This document shows positions 36,794 through 46,702 of a stretch of DNA of 64,000 bases, one piece after another. Both the position numbers and the translations under genes were made by a program. Source of the stretch: Achromobacter veterisilvae (GTDB lineage: Bacteria; Pseudomonadota; Gammaproteobacteria; Burkholderiales; Burkholderiaceae_B); NCBI RefSeq assembly GCF_900496975.1, contig NZ_UFQC01000002.1, forward strand, positions 232,085 through 296,084. The letters are read 5' to 3'. Position 1 is the first letter of the stretch. Each line of letters begins with the position of its first letter. The notes under the pieces are model-generated. The model had not been told where the DNA came from, searched no databases, and saw only the letters and a program-made list of their open reading frames with translations.

Positions 36794-37285
36794 ATGAATA
36801 GACCCACTTCATACCGTCAACGTTCCAGTTCCAGCCGGCGGAAAGAAAATACCGCCCTGGGATGGCTGGGTCATGACATGCGGGGCGCCGGCGTCTTGGC
36901 GACCGCCCGCAAGCACTTGCAAATCCAGTACGCGGTGGCGGCGGTTCTGCCCGCCCCGCTGGGCGCCGTGTGCCAGGTGGGCAAGCTGGAAAACCAGTGC
37001 CTGCACCTGGTGGTGCCGAGTGCCGCTCATGCGGCCAAAATGCGTCAGTTGGCGCCGCGCATCGCGCGGACCCTGGCGGACCAAGGCTGGAACCTTAACG
37101 AAATCGCCGTCAAGGTACAAGCGGGTTTGCCCAAACCCGGCTCCCGCCAGGCGCGCCCTCCCAAAGAGGCGCAGCCCCTGGGCGAAACCGCCCTGGGCGC
37201 GTTCGAGACGCTGCATGACAAGCTGCGTCCCGGGCCGCTGGCCGACGCGGTCGCCAAACTTCTGAAGCACCACAAGAGTAGCTGA
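36794..37285 (+). CDS. dciA: DUF721 protein, likely DciA replicative helicase loader
   Basis: 163 residues. The DUF721 core is ALGWLGHDMRGAGVLATARKHLQIQYAVAAVLPAPLGAVCQVGKLENQCLHLVV. In bacteria without DnaC, DUF721 proteins (DciA) help load DnaB helicase. Location beside secA/lpxC is common in beta- and gammaproteobacteria. The assignment to this role is by family. The ATG at 36794 is preceded by GGG. It is divergent from the M23 gene by 28 bases, so their upstream signals overlap. Confidence 0.78.
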   Translation: MNRPTSYRQRSSSSRRKENTALGWLGHDMRGAGVLATARKHLQIQYAVAAVLPAPLGAVCQVGKLENQCLHLVVPSAAHAAKMRQLAPRIARTLADQGWNLNEIAVKVQAGLPKPGSRQARPPKEAQPLGETALGAFETLHDKLRPGPLADAVAKLLKHHKSS

Positions 37286-37390
37286 AGCCGCGAGGCTTGT
37301 CCGGCGGCAATCGCACCCGGAAACGAAGCGAAACCAAGTTCTCGGACGGATCGATACTATGGTTTGCCGCTGGTTTGCGCCTTAAGCGCG

Positions 37391-37416
37391 AGAGGATGAC
37401 GACCACCTCATCCTCT
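37391..37416. other. Hairpin between dciA and lpxC
   Basis: A perfect 9-bp stem AGAGGATGA / TCATCCTCT with an 8-base loop, in the 197-base gap between the convergent dciA and lpxC genes. Neither strand has a T-run, so it is not a standard terminator. It may still end or stabilise transcripts. Confidence 0.45.
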
Positions 37417-37482
37417 GGAAGTTGTCCGAGGCCTAACCTCGCACAATGACAGCGCAGGCGCCGCGGGTAGGGGGTGGGCCGA

Positions 37483-38406
37483 TCAGGCCAGTTGCCACTC
37501 GTGGCGGAAGGCCTGCGGCGCCTCCGCCTGCGATTCATAGGTGATCAGTTCCCAGGCATCGCGCTGCGCCAGCAGCGCGCGGGCCAACTGATTGTTCAGG
37601 CCGTGGCCCGACTTGCACGCCACGTAGCGCGCCACCAAGGGTTTGCCCAGCAGATACAGGTCGCCGATGGCGTCCAGGATCTTGTGCTTCACGAATTCGT
37701 CGTCGTAGCGCAGCCCGTCGCTGTTGAGCACGCGGTACTCGTCCATGACGATGGCGTTGTCCAGGCTGCCGCCGCGGGCCAGGCCCATCGAGCGCAGGGC
37801 CTCGACTTCGTTCACGAAACCGAAGGTGCGCGCGCGGGCGATCTCGCGCACGTACGAGTGCGTCGCGAAATCGATCTCGGCGAAATTGGCCGTGGAGTCG
37901 ATCGCCGGGTGCCGGAAGTCGATGGAGAACGCCAGCGCGAAACCTTCATGGGGTTCCAGGCGCGCCCATTTTTCATTGCGGCCTTCGCCTTCGCGCACTT
38001 CCACGGGCTTCAGCACGCGGATGAATTGCTTGGGCGCGTTCTGTTCGACGATGCCCGCCGAGCGCAGCAGATAGACGAACGTCGCCGCGCTGCCGTCCAT
38101 GATCGGGACTTCTTCGGCCGTCAGGTCGATGTGCAGGTTGTCGATACCCAGGCCGGCCAGCGCCGACATGAGGTGTTCAACCGTGGAAACGCGGACGTTG
38201 CCCTGCTGCAGCACGGACGCCATGCGCGTGTCGCCCACGCCGGCCGCCTGGGCAGGCAGGTCCACGACCTGGGGCAGATCGACGCGATGGAAAACGATGC
38301 CCGTGTTGGGCTGTGCCGGGCGCAAGGTGAGCTCGACCCGCCGTCCGGAGTGGACGCCGACGCCTGTCGTGCGGACGAGATTCTGGATGCTGCGCTGTCG
38401 GAACAT
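37483..38406 (-). CDS. lpxC: UDP-3-O-acyl-N-acetylglucosamine deacetylase
   Basis: 307 residues. LpxC removes the acetyl group in the first committed step of lipid A synthesis (zinc enzyme, cytosol). Family signatures: [26 protein letters not shown], the zinc ligand His in [17 protein letters not shown], and [15 protein letters not shown] with the second His/Asp ligands, plus a later [12 protein letters not shown]. The frame extends upstream, but the start is the ATG of MFRQRS. It lies beyond ftsZ, across a 241-base gap. Confidence 0.96.
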   Translation of the reverse strand: MFRQRSIQNLVRTTGVGVHSGRRVELTLRPAQPNTGIVFHRVDLPQVVDLPAQAAGVGDTRMASVLQQGNVRVSTVEHLMSALAGLGIDNLHIDLTAEEVPIMDGSAATFVYLLRSAGIVEQNAPKQFIRVLKPVEVREGEGRNEKWARLEPHEGFALAFSIDFRHPAIDSTANFAEIDFATHSYVREIARARTFGFVNEVEALRSMGLARGGSLDNAIVMDEYRVLNSDGLRYDDEFVKHKILDAIGDLYLLGKPLVARYVACKSGHGLNNQLARALLAQRDAWELITYESQAEAPQAFRHEWQLA

Positions 38407-38572
38407 GAGACTTGGGTGATTTGAGCCAGGAAGCCGGCAAGATAGCGAACAAATTGCCGGCGTAACTGACGTATTGTAACTCTGTACGATCCCTGGCGCC
38501 ATCTGGCGTCCGGGCCGCCCTATACCTCCGTCCCCTATTTATACCGTGCAAGGGAAACACGGACCGCTCCGC

Positions 38573-38606
38573 CTCCGGCTCGCCCGAGGGGACAGGCGAG
38601 CCGGAG
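38573..38606. terminator. Hairpin between ftsZ and lpxC
   Basis: A perfect 12-bp stem CTCCGGCTCGCC / GGCGAGCCGGAG with a 10-base loop lies 42 bases after the ftsZ stop. The minus strand after it lacks a T-run, so it may pause or attenuate readthrough into lpxC, or just end the dcw transcript. Confidence 0.45.
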
Positions 38607-38647
38607 ATGAGGGAGTGCGTTTTAGAGCCTGTGGCCGGCTCTTTGGT

Positions 38648-39829
38648 TCAATCCGCCTGCTTGCGCAGGAACGCCGGGATGTCGAAATGATCCATGCCCG
38701 AGCTTTCCAGCGCGCGCACCTGGGCCGAAGCCTGGCTGCGCGGATTGCGCATGACCGAAGGCATGTCCAGGTTGCGGTAGTCGCCCTGGCCGGCCGGCAT
38801 CCCGCCCATGGGCAGGTTGTCGGTGCCCGTGCGCAGCACTTCAGCGGTGTTCTGCACCAGTTGCGGACGCGATTGCGCGCGGCCCAGGCCGGTCGCGACC
38901 ACGGTCACGCGCAGGTTCTCGCCCATGGACTCGTCGTAGGCGGTGCCGAAGATCACGGTGGCGTCGTCCGAAGCGTAGCTGCGGATCGTTTCCATGATTT
39001 CGCGCGTTTCGCGCATCTTCAGCGAGCGGCTGGCGGTGATGTTGACCAGCACGCCGCGAGCGCCGTTCAGGTCCACGCCTTCCAGCAGCGGGCAAGCAAT
39101 GGCGTGCTCGGCGGCGACTCGGGCGCGGTCCGCGCCGGAAGCCGATGCCGTGCCCATCATGGCCTGGCCCTGTTCGCCCATGATCGTCTTGACGTCTTCG
39201 AAGTCGACGTTGACGTTGCCTTCGACGTTGATGATTTCGGCGATGCCCGCGCAGGCGTTGTGCAGGATGTCGTCGGCGGAACGGAAGCAGTCTTCCTGCG
39301 TCGCGTCCTCGTCCATCAGTTCATAGAGGTTCTCGTTGAGCACCACGATGAGCGAATGCACGTGCTTGGCCAGTTCCGAGATACCGTCCTCGGCCATCTT
39401 CATGCGCTTGTTGCCTTCGAAGGTGAAAGGCTTCGTGACCACGCCCACGGTCAGGATGCCCAGCTCCTTCGCCACTTCGGCCACGACCGGACCCGCGCCG
39501 GTGCCGGTGCCACCGCCCATGCCGGCGGTGATGAAGACCATGTGCGCGCCGTTCAGCGCGGCACGGATCTCCTCGCGCGCGGTTTCGGCCGATGCGCGTC
39601 CCTGCTCGGGCTTGGCGCCCGCGCCCAGGCCCGTGCGGCCCAGGCGGATCTGCACCGGGGCGTTGGTCGCCGCCAGTGCCTGCGCATCGGTGTTGGCGCA
39701 GACGAAATCCACGCCATTCACGCCGCTGCGAATCATGTGCGCCACGGCATTGCCGCCCGCACCGCCCACACCAACGACCTTTATTACGGTCCCTTTGGTG
39801 GTGTTCTCAAGCATCTCAAAGTTCATCAT
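38648..39829 (-). CDS. ftsZ: Cell division protein FtsZ
   Basis: 393 residues. The tubulin signature GGGTGTG is at 105-111, the T7 loop region is in NVDFEDVKTIMGEQG, and the C-terminal binding tail is DIPAFLRKQAD, which is the site for FtsA/ZipA. FtsZ forms the Z-ring at mid-cell. The start MMNFEMLENTTKG is preceded by GAGGGAG. It lies 188 bases after ftsA, and a GATTTGCAAATC palindrome lies 21 bases upstream, suggesting its own promoter. Confidence 0.98.
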   Translation of the reverse strand: MMNFEMLENTTKGTVIKVVGVGGAGGNAVAHMIRSGVNGVDFVCANTDAQALAATNAPVQIRLGRTGLGAGAKPEQGRASAETAREEIRAALNGAHMVFITAGMGGGTGTGAGPVVAEVAKELGILTVGVVTKPFTFEGNKRMKMAEDGISELAKHVHSLIVVLNENLYELMDEDATQEDCFRSADDILHNACAGIAEIINVEGNVNVDFEDVKTIMGEQGQAMMGTASASGADRARVAAEHAIACPLLEGVDLNGARGVLVNITASRSLKMRETREIMETIRSYASDDATVIFGTAYDESMGENLRVTVVATGLGRAQSRPQLVQNTAEVLRTGTDNLPMGGMPAGQGDYRNLDMPSVMRNPRSQASAQVRALESSGMDHFDIPAFLRKQAD

Positions 39830-39849
39830 GATGACTCCCTCACAAGTCC

Positions 39850-39861
39850 GATTTGCAAATC
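39850..39861. promoter_or_regulatory. Palindrome just upstream of ftsZ
   Basis: GATTTGCAAATC is a perfect 12-bp palindrome 21 bases before the ftsZ ATG, inside the 188-base ftsA-ftsZ spacer where an ftsZ promoter is expected. It may be an operator. No factor is identified. Confidence 0.35.
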
Positions 39862-40017
39862 ACAAAATTCCCCAACAACCTATTTCTTGTGAATCGCCTC
39901 AAACACGTCGCCGGCCTGGCCCGCAACGGGTTTGAAGCGCCTCCCCTCTTTTTGGTACGGCCAGCGGTGCCGCTGCCGGCCGACCCAAGGAGCAGGCCCC
40001 AACCTGCCCCCCTCTAC

Positions 40018-41244
40018 CTAATTCATGAACCATTCCTTCATGCGCGCAAGCAGGGTCTTGAAGTTGCCCGTCTGGGCGGCGACCTTGCGGCCGCGCACCC
40101 GCTGCATCCGCGCTTCCTGCAACAGACCCATCACCGTCGAGAAGCGCGGATTGCGCATCACGTCGGCCAGGCTGCCTTCGTATTCGGGCACCGCCACGCG
40201 CACCGGCTTGAGGAACACGTCCTCGGCCAGTTCGATCATGCCGGGCAATTGCGCCGAGCCCCCGGTCAGGACCACGCCGGAAGCCAGCAGGTCCTCGTAG
40301 CCGGAGTCGCGCACCACCTGCTGCACCAGCGTGAACAGCTCTTCCACGCGCGGCTCGATCACCGCGCCCAGCGCCTGGCGCTTGACCAGGCGCGGGCCGC
40401 GGTCGCCCAGGCCCGGGACTTCCACGGATTCGTCCGGGCTGGCCAGGACCTGCTTGGCCACGCCGTAGCGCAGCTTGATTTCCTCGGCATCGGGCGTCGG
40501 CGTGCGCAGCATCGCCGCGATGTCGTTGGTGATCTGGTCGCCGGCGATGGGCAGCACGGCGGTGTGGCGGATCGCGCCGCCGGTGAAGATCGCCACGTCG
40601 GTGGTGCCTCCGCCGATGTCGACCAGCACGACGCCCAGTTCCTTCTCGTCGGCCGTCAGCACGGCCAGGCTGGAGGCCAGGGGCTGCAGGATCAGGTCCT
40701 GCACTTCCAGGCCGCAGCGGCGCACGCATTTCACGATGTTCTGGGCGGCGCTGACCGCGCCCGTCACGATGTGCACGCGCACTTCCAGGCGCAGGCCGCT
40801 CATGCCGATGGGCTCACGGATGTCTTCCTGGCCGTCGACGATGAACTCCTGCGTCAGCACGTGCAGCACCTGCTGGTCGGTGGGGATGTTCACCGCCTTG
40901 GCGGTCTCGATGACGCGGGCGACGTCGGTGGCGGTGACTTCCTTGTCCTTCACGGCGACCATGCCGCTGGAATTGAAGCTGCGGATATGGCTGCCGGCAA
41001 TGCCGGTGTAGACGTCGCGAATCTTGCAATCTGCCATCAGCTCGGCTTCTTCAAGCGCGCGCTGGATGGAATTCACAGTGGTCTCGATATTGACGACCAC
41101 GCCCTTGCGCATGCCGCGCGATTCGTGCTGGCCGAGGCCGAGCACTTCGAATCGCCCTTCAGGCAGGATTTCAGCCACCACAGCCACCACCTTGCTGGTG
41201 CCGATATCGAGGGCGACGATAAGGTCCTTGATGTCACGGGTCAT
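40018..41244 (-). CDS. ftsA: Cell division protein FtsA
   Basis: 408 residues, an actin-like ATPase. The opening MTRDIKDLIVALDIGTSKVVAVV is the phosphate-1 loop, and later motifs are ALVDIGGGTTD-like VVLVDIGGGTTDVAIFTGG and GVVLTGGSAQLPGM. The C-terminus ends with a basic amphipathic helix (LLARMKEWFMN) that tethers the Z-ring to the membrane. The start lies 4 bases after the ftsQ stop. The frame extends 29 codons upstream into ftsQ but has no support there. Confidence 0.97.
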   Translation of the reverse strand: MTRDIKDLIVALDIGTSKVVAVVAEILPEGRFEVLGLGQHESRGMRKGVVVNIETTVNSIQRALEEAELMADCKIRDVYTGIAGSHIRSFNSSGMVAVKDKEVTATDVARVIETAKAVNIPTDQQVLHVLTQEFIVDGQEDIREPIGMSGLRLEVRVHIVTGAVSAAQNIVKCVRRCGLEVQDLILQPLASSLAVLTADEKELGVVLVDIGGGTTDVAIFTGGAIRHTAVLPIAGDQITNDIAAMLRTPTPDAEEIKLRYGVAKQVLASPDESVEVPGLGDRGPRLVKRQALGAVIEPRVEELFTLVQQVVRDSGYEDLLASGVVLTGGSAQLPGMIELAEDVFLKPVRVAVPEYEGSLADVMRNPRFSTVMGLLQEARMQRVRGRKVAAQTGNFKTLLARMKEWFMN

Positions 41245-41248
41245 GGCG

Positions 41249-42073
41249 TTAGCGTTTCTTGGGAGGTTTCGGTGTGGATTTGGTTTTGGTTTCCGACGGC
41301 GGCAACGGGGCCAGCGCCAGGGCGAAACCATTCGGATAGCGCAGGTCGGCCTGCGTCACGGTGCGCCCTTCCAGGCGCCCCGCCACGGCGGGCCACGCCT
41401 GCACAAAGCGTTGAATACGGGCCGCGAACGGCAATGCGCCCGGCAAGCCATGCGGGTCGGGCGCATCGGCGCCCGGATCGCGTCCCAGGTCCAGCGACAT
41501 GCCGTTGGACAGCACGACGCGCCAGGCGTAGCGCGGGCTCAGCTCCAACTGCTTGACGTGCATGTCCAGCGGCGCGAACCAGCGCGCCAGTTCGGCATAG
41601 CGCTGCACGACCAGCGACTCGGTGCCCTCGGGGCCGGAGAACTGCGGCAGCACGGTCTCGTCGTCCACCTCGCCCGTATTGGCCGTGAACGCCTCGCCCC
41701 AGGTGTTGATCATCTGGTTCTCGTTCCACAGCGCCAAAGGCTGCTGTTCCTCGATCCGCACGCGCAGCACGTTCGGCCAGATCCGCCGCACGGTGGCATG
41801 CCGGACCCACGGAACCGACTCGAAGATCTCCCGCGCGTCGTCCAGGTCCACCGTGAAGAAGTTGCCCCTGAAGCGGCCGGCGATCGCCGATCGCACCGCC
41901 CCCGGCGACACATAGTGCAGCTCGGTGTCCGGCATGGACTCCAGCTCGATGGCCGACAGCGTGAAGAACGGGCGTTGCGCTACCCACACCACGCCCGCGA
42001 TGAGCATGGCGCAAACCGCCAGCACGGCCAGCGTGTTGGCGATCAGGTTGGTAGTGCGAGCGTCGTTCCACAC
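41249..42073 (-). CDS. ftsQ: Cell division protein FtsQ
   Basis: 274 residues. A short cytosolic start is followed by one membrane segment (LIANTLAVLAVCAMLIAGVVWVAQ), the POTRA domain (FFTLSAIELESMPDTELHYVSPG) and a beta domain. FtsQ links FtsB/L to the divisome in the periplasm. It starts 13 bases after the ddlB stop and ends with a lysine/arginine-rich tail (TKTKSTPKPPKKR). Confidence 0.93.
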   Translation of the reverse strand: MWNDARTTNLIANTLAVLAVCAMLIAGVVWVAQRPFFTLSAIELESMPDTELHYVSPGAVRSAIAGRFRGNFFTVDLDDAREIFESVPWVRHATVRRIWPNVLRVRIEEQQPLALWNENQMINTWGEAFTANTGEVDDETVLPQFSGPEGTESLVVQRYAELARWFAPLDMHVKQLELSPRYAWRVVLSNGMSLDLGRDPGADAPDPHGLPGALPFAARIQRFVQAWPAVAGRLEGRTVTQADLRYPNGFALALAPLPPSETKTKSTPKPPKKR

Positions 42074-42085
42074 AGAGTATCCAGG

Positions 42086-43036
42086 TCAAGCGTTGCGGGC
42101 GGGGCTGCGCACCTTGCACGCAGCCTCGGACAAAATCGCCACGCACAGATCGGCATAGCTGATCCCCACCGCCTTGGCGGCCATGGGCACGAGTGAATGG
42201 CTGGTCATGCCAGGCGAGGTATTCATTTCAAGCAGCCACGGCCGGTTGTCCCGGTCGAGGATGAAGTCGGCGCGGCCCCAGCCTTCGCAGTCCAGCGCCC
42301 GGTACGCCTTGACGGCGATCTCGGCGACTTCCTCCGCCACTTCGGGCGGCAGGGTGGCCGGGCAGAAGTACTGGGTATCGTCGGAGAAGTACTTGTGCTC
42401 GTAGTCGTAGTTGCCGCCGGGCGCGGCGATCTCGATCACGGGCAGCGCGCGCGCGGTCTTGCCGCCGCCCAGCACCGCCACGGTCAGCTCGCGGCCGGTG
42501 ATGAACTGCTCGGCCAGCACCTCGCTGTCGAAGCGCGCGGCCGCGGCGTAGCCTTCCTTCATGTCGGAATAGCCCACCACCTTGGTGATGCCCACGGTCG
42601 AGCCCTCGTGCGGCGGCTTGATGATCAGCGGCAGGTTCAGGCGGTCCGGCACCAGGCGCAGTTCGGTGTCCGCGTCCAGCACTTCGAATGCGGGCGTGGG
42701 CAGGCCGTGCTGCAGCCACACGCGCTTGGTCATGGTCTTGTCCATGGCAAGCGCCGAGGCCAGCGGGCCGCTGCCGGTGTAGGGGATGCCCAGCAGCTCC
42801 AGGGCGCCCTGGATCGTGCCGTCCTCGCCATAGCGGCCGTGCAGGGCGATGAACACGCGGTCGAAGCCCTGCGCCGCCAGTTCGGACAGGCTGCGCTCGC
42901 CGGTGTCGAACAGGTGCGCGTCCACGCCGGCGCTGAGCAGCGCCTGGTGCACGCCCGCGCCCGACATCAGGGACACCTCGCGCTCGGCGGAACGCCCGCC
43001 GTACAACACACCCACTTTGCCGAATTGCGTGCTCAT
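42086..43036 (-). CDS. ddlB: D-alanine-D-alanine ligase
   Basis: 316 residues, the Ddl family length. It makes D-Ala-D-Ala for MurF. ATP-grasp motifs: [20 protein letters not shown] at the N-terminus, [12 protein letters not shown], and the metal-binding [31 protein letters not shown]. It overlaps murC by 4 bases (ATGA). Confidence 0.97.
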   Translation of the reverse strand: MSTQFGKVGVLYGGRSAEREVSLMSGAGVHQALLSAGVDAHLFDTGERSLSELAAQGFDRVFIALHGRYGEDGTIQGALELLGIPYTGSGPLASALAMDKTMTKRVWLQHGLPTPAFEVLDADTELRLVPDRLNLPLIIKPPHEGSTVGITKVVGYSDMKEGYAAAARFDSEVLAEQFITGRELTVAVLGGGKTARALPVIEIAAPGGNYDYEHKYFSDDTQYFCPATLPPEVAEEVAEIAVKAYRALDCEGWGRADFILDRDNRPWLLEMNTSPGMTSHSLVPMAAKAVGISYADLCVAILSEAACKVRSPARNA

Positions 43037-44439
43037 GCCAGCTCTCCTACCTGGGCGGGGACCTTGCTGATCGAACCCGCCCCCATGACAATCACGACGT
43101 CGCCGTCACGCACGAAGTCCACCACGGTCTGCGGCAGCTCCGCCACGTCTTCGACGAACACCGGCTCGACCTTGCCGGCCACGCGCAGCGCGCGCGACAG
43201 GGCCCGGCCGTCGGCCGCCACCAGGGGCGGCTCGCCCGCGGCGTACACCTCGGTCAGCAGCACGGCGTCCGCCGTGCCCAGCACCCGCACGAAATCCTCG
43301 AAGCAGTCCCGCGTCCGCGTGTAGCGGTGCGGCTGGAACGCCAGCACGATGCGGCGGTCGGGCCAGGCGCCGCGCGCGGCGGCCAGCGTGGCCGCCATCT
43401 CCACCGGATGGTGGCCGTAGTCGTCGATCACCGTGAAGGTGCCGCCGCCGTGGCTGGCCGGCACCGGGAACTCGCCCGTCTGGGTGAAACGGCGGCCCAC
43501 GCCCTTGAACGAGGCCAGCGCGTCCCGGATCGCGTCGTCGGACACGCCCAGTTCGGTCGCCACCGCGATCGCCGCCAGCGCGTTGCGCACGTTGTGCAGG
43601 CCCGGCAGGTTCAGTTCCACTTCCAGCGGCGGCAGCAGCGTGTCCATATAGGTGCGCTGCACGTTGAAGCGCATGCGCGTGCCGGCCGGCTGCACTTCAT
43701 AGGCCCGCACCTGCGCGTCTTCGTTCAGGCCGTAGGTCGTGATCGGACGCGACACGAAGGGCATGATCTCCCGCACGTTCGCGTCGTCCGAGCAGAGCAC
43801 GGCGCTGCCATAGAACGGCAGGCGCTGCGTGAACTCGATGAAGGCGCTCTTCAGGCGCGCCACGTCGTGCCCGTAGGTATCCATGTGATCGGCGTCGATG
43901 TTGGTCACGATGGCCATCACCGGCAGCAGGTTCAGGAAAGAAGCGTCGGATTCGTCGGCCTCGACCACGATGTAGTCGCCCTGCCCCAGCCGCGCATTGG
44001 CGCCGGCCGAATTCAGGCGGCCGCCGATAACAAAGGTCGGATCCAGTTCGCCGGCGGCGAGCACGCTGGCCACCAGGCTGGTCGTGGTCGTCTTGCCGTG
44101 GGTCCCGGCAACGGCGATGCCGCGCTTCAGGCGCATCAGCTCGGCCAGCATGATGGCGCGCGGCACGACCGGGATGCGCGCCGAACGGGCCGCGATCACC
44201 TCGGGGTTGTCGCCGGCCACCGCGGTGGACGTCACGATGGCGCCGGCGCCGGTGACGTTGCTGGCCGCGTGGCCGATGGCGATCTTCACGCCCAGGCCGG
44301 CCAGGCGGCGCGTCACGGCCGACTCGTTCAGGTCGGAGCCGCTGATCGCGTAGCCCAGGTTGAGCAGCACCTCGGCAATGCCGCTCATGCCCGAGCCGCC
44401 GATGCCTACGAAATGAATATGTTGAATTCTGTGTTTCAT
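43033..44439 (-). CDS. murC: UDP-N-acetylmuramate-L-alanine ligase
   Basis: 468 residues. MurC adds L-alanine to UDP-MurNAc. The N-terminal binding fold is [23 protein letters not shown], and the ATP site is [18 protein letters not shown]. The final domain includes [21 protein letters not shown]. It overlaps murG and ddlB by about 4 bases, typical of coupled translation. Confidence 0.98.
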   Translation of the reverse strand: MKHRIQHIHFVGIGGSGMSGIAEVLLNLGYAISGSDLNESAVTRRLAGLGVKIAIGHAASNVTGAGAIVTSTAVAGDNPEVIAARSARIPVVPRAIMLAELMRLKRGIAVAGTHGKTTTTSLVASVLAAGELDPTFVIGGRLNSAGANARLGQGDYIVVEADESDASFLNLLPVMAIVTNIDADHMDTYGHDVARLKSAFIEFTQRLPFYGSAVLCSDDANVREIMPFVSRPITTYGLNEDAQVRAYEVQPAGTRMRFNVQRTYMDTLLPPLEVELNLPGLHNVRNALAAIAVATELGVSDDAIRDALASFKGVGRRFTQTGEFPVPASHGGGTFTVIDDYGHHPVEMAATLAAARGAWPDRRIVLAFQPHRYTRTRDCFEDFVRVLGTADAVLLTEVYAAGEPPLVAADGRALSRALRVAGKVEPVFVEDVAELPQTVVDFVRDGDVVIVMGAGSISKVPAQVGELA

Positions 44440-45512
44440 GATGAACGCCCCGCTGCTTGTTCACAGACGTCGGCGATATGGGCCGCCGCTTCGGGGCGCG
44501 CATGCGCGCGGGCCCGTTCTGCGACGGCTTGCAGTTCTTGTCGGGAACGCTGGCCCAGCCAATCCGCCAGCCACTCGGGCGTCATCGCGGATTGCGGCTG
44601 CAGCCAAGCGGCCTGCGCGTCGCTCAGAAAGCGCGCGTTGGCGGTCTGGTGGTCATCGATGGCATGCGGCAGCGGCATGAACAGCGCCGCGACGCCGGCC
44701 GCGGCCACTTCCGACACCGTCATGGCGCCCGCGCGGCAGATCAGCAGATCGGCATCGCCCATGGCACCGGCCATGTCGTCGATGAACGCGCGGCAGTCGG
44801 CCTGGACGCCCGCCTGGGCGTAGGCCTGCTGCAGCGCGGGCAAATGTTGTTCGCCGGCCTGGTGGATCACCGTCGGGCGGCTGTCCTGCGGCATGCGCGC
44901 CAGCGCCTGCGGGACTATCGTGTTCAGGGCTTGCGCCCCCAGGCTGCCGCCCACGACGAGCATGCGCAGCGGACCCGTACGCGCCGCATAGCGCCGCGCC
45001 GGATCCGGCAGCGCGCACAGTTCGGCGCGCACCGGGTTGCCCATGGCCTCGCCCTTGGGCAATACATCGGGGAATCCGCTGAGCACGCGGCGCGACATCC
45101 TGGCCAGGCATTTGTTGGCGGTGCCGGCCACGGCGTTCTGTTCGTGCACGACCAGCGGCGTGCCGCGCAGCGCGGCGATCACGCCGCCCGGGAAGGCCAC
45201 ATAGCCGCCCATGCCCAGCACCACGTCCGGGCGCACCTCGGACAGCCGCGACCAGGCTTGCGCAAAGGCGCGCAGCAACAGGAACGGCAGCTTCAGCAGG
45301 GCGGACACGCCCTTGCCGCGCACGCCCTGGAAGCGCAGCGGCACCAGTTCGATGCCGCGCGGCGGCACCAGCCTGCCTTCCATCTTGTCGGGATTGCCCA
45401 GCCACAGCACGCGCCAGCCGCGCCCGCGCAGCACGTCAGCCACGGCCAGGCCGGGCATGATGTGCCCGCCGGTGCCGCCGGCCATGATCAGGATGGTGCG
45501 AGACGCGGTCAT
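44436..45512 (-). CDS. murG: UDP-N-acetylglucosamine-MurNAc-pentapeptide transferase
   Basis: 358 residues. MurG adds GlcNAc to lipid I at the inner membrane face, giving lipid II. The donor-site glycine loop is [18 protein letters not shown], and the second domain has [20 protein letters not shown]. The chosen start ([10 protein letters not shown]) has GGAGG a few bases upstream. The frame continues upstream into ftsW. Its ATG overlaps the ftsW stop (ATGA). Confidence 0.97.
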   Translation of the reverse strand: MTASRTILIMAGGTGGHIMPGLAVADVLRGRGWRVLWLGNPDKMEGRLVPPRGIELVPLRFQGVRGKGVSALLKLPFLLLRAFAQAWSRLSEVRPDVVLGMGGYVAFPGGVIAALRGTPLVVHEQNAVAGTANKCLARMSRRVLSGFPDVLPKGEAMGNPVRAELCALPDPARRYAARTGPLRMLVVGGSLGAQALNTIVPQALARMPQDSRPTVIHQAGEQHLPALQQAYAQAGVQADCRAFIDDMAGAMGDADLLICRAGAMTVSEVAAAGVAALFMPLPHAIDDHQTANARFLSDAQAAWLQPQSAMTPEWLADWLGQRSRQELQAVAERARAHARPEAAAHIADVCEQAAGRSS

Positions 45513-46702
45513 ACCCGTCCTCCGCGCATCATGATGCGGTTTTCCACGTCGACCCGGATAAGCATGGCCAGGGCGCACAGGTTCATCACCACGCCCGAGC
45601 CGCCATAGCTCATCAGCGGCAGGGTCAGGCCCTTGGTGGGCAGCAGGCCCAGGCAGACGCCCATGTTGATGAAGGCCTGCACGCCGAACCACATGGCCAC
45701 GCCATGCGCCACCAGGCCCGCGAAGGTGCGTTCCATGGCGATGGCCTGGCGGCCGATGTCGAAGCCGCGGTACACGATGATGGCGAACAGGGTGATGACC
45801 AGCATCACGCCGGCAAAGCCCAGTTCCTCGCCCACCACGGCCATCAGGAAGTCGGTGTGCGCCTCGGGCAGGTAGTGCAGTTTCTCGACGCTGGCGCCCA
45901 GGCCCACGCCCAGCCATTCCCCGCGGCCCAGCGCGATCAGCGAATGCGATAGCTGGTAGGCGCTGCCGTAGGCGTTGTCTTCGTTCCAGGGATCCAGGTA
46001 CGCGAACAGGCGCGCGCGGCGCCAGGGCGACAGCCAGATCAGCATCAGGAAAGTGCTGACCAGCACGGCCAGCAGGCTGCTGAAGTACTTGCCGTTGATC
46101 CCGCCCAGGAACAGGATGCCGATGGCGATCGCCACGATCACCATGAAGGCGCCCAGGTCGGGCTCCAGCAACAGCAGCATGCCCACGCCGGCCAGCGCGA
46201 ACGCCATGGGCAGGAAGCCGCGGGCGAAGGCCTGCATGTGTTCCTGCTTGCGCACGGTGTAGTCGGCGGCGTAGAGCAGCGCGGCCAGCTTCATCAGTTC
46301 GGAAGGCTGGAAGTTGAGCGGCCCCAGCGGGATCCAGCGGTGCGCGCCGTTCACTTCGCGGCCGATGCCCGGGATCAGCACGGCGACCAGCAGGATGATG
46401 GCCAGCACGAACATCGGCACCGCCATGCGCTGCCAGACGCGGATGGGAATCGCCAGCACCACGGCCGCGCCGACCAGGCCGGCGCTGATGAACAAGCCAT
46501 GGCGGATCACGAAATAGTAGCGTCCATAGGACGCGTAGCGCGGGCCGTCGGCCAGCGCGATCGACGCCGAATACACCATCAGCAAGCCGAGCAGCAGCAA
46601 CGTCGACGCCGCGATGACCAGCGGCAGATCGAAGTTGCGCATGCGGGTACGGCCGGGCCGTACGGCGTTGACGCTGGCGGTGAGATCGGCGATGAGGCTC
46701 AT
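45509..46702 (-). CDS. ftsW: Lipid II polymerase FtsW (SEDS family)
   Basis: 397 residues with about ten membrane helices. Typical SEDS segments: [35 protein letters not shown] and [20 protein letters not shown]. FtsW polymerises lipid II together with FtsI at the septum. The ATG at 46702 ([12 protein letters not shown]) overlaps the murD stop (ATGA). The frame continues upstream but runs into murD. Confidence 0.97.
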   Translation of the reverse strand: MSLIADLTASVNAVRPGRTRMRNFDLPLVIAASTLLLLGLLMVYSASIALADGPRYASYGRYYFVIRHGLFISAGLVGAAVVLAIPIRVWQRMAVPMFVLAIILLVAVLIPGIGREVNGAHRWIPLGPLNFQPSELMKLAALLYAADYTVRKQEHMQAFARGFLPMAFALAGVGMLLLLEPDLGAFMVIVAIAIGILFLGGINGKYFSSLLAVLVSTFLMLIWLSPWRRARLFAYLDPWNEDNAYGSAYQLSHSLIALGRGEWLGVGLGASVEKLHYLPEAHTDFLMAVVGEELGFAGVMLVITLFAIIVYRGFDIGRQAIAMERTFAGLVAHGVAMWFGVQAFINMGVCLGLLPTKGLTLPLMSYGGSGVVMNLCALAMLIRVDVENRIMMRGGRV

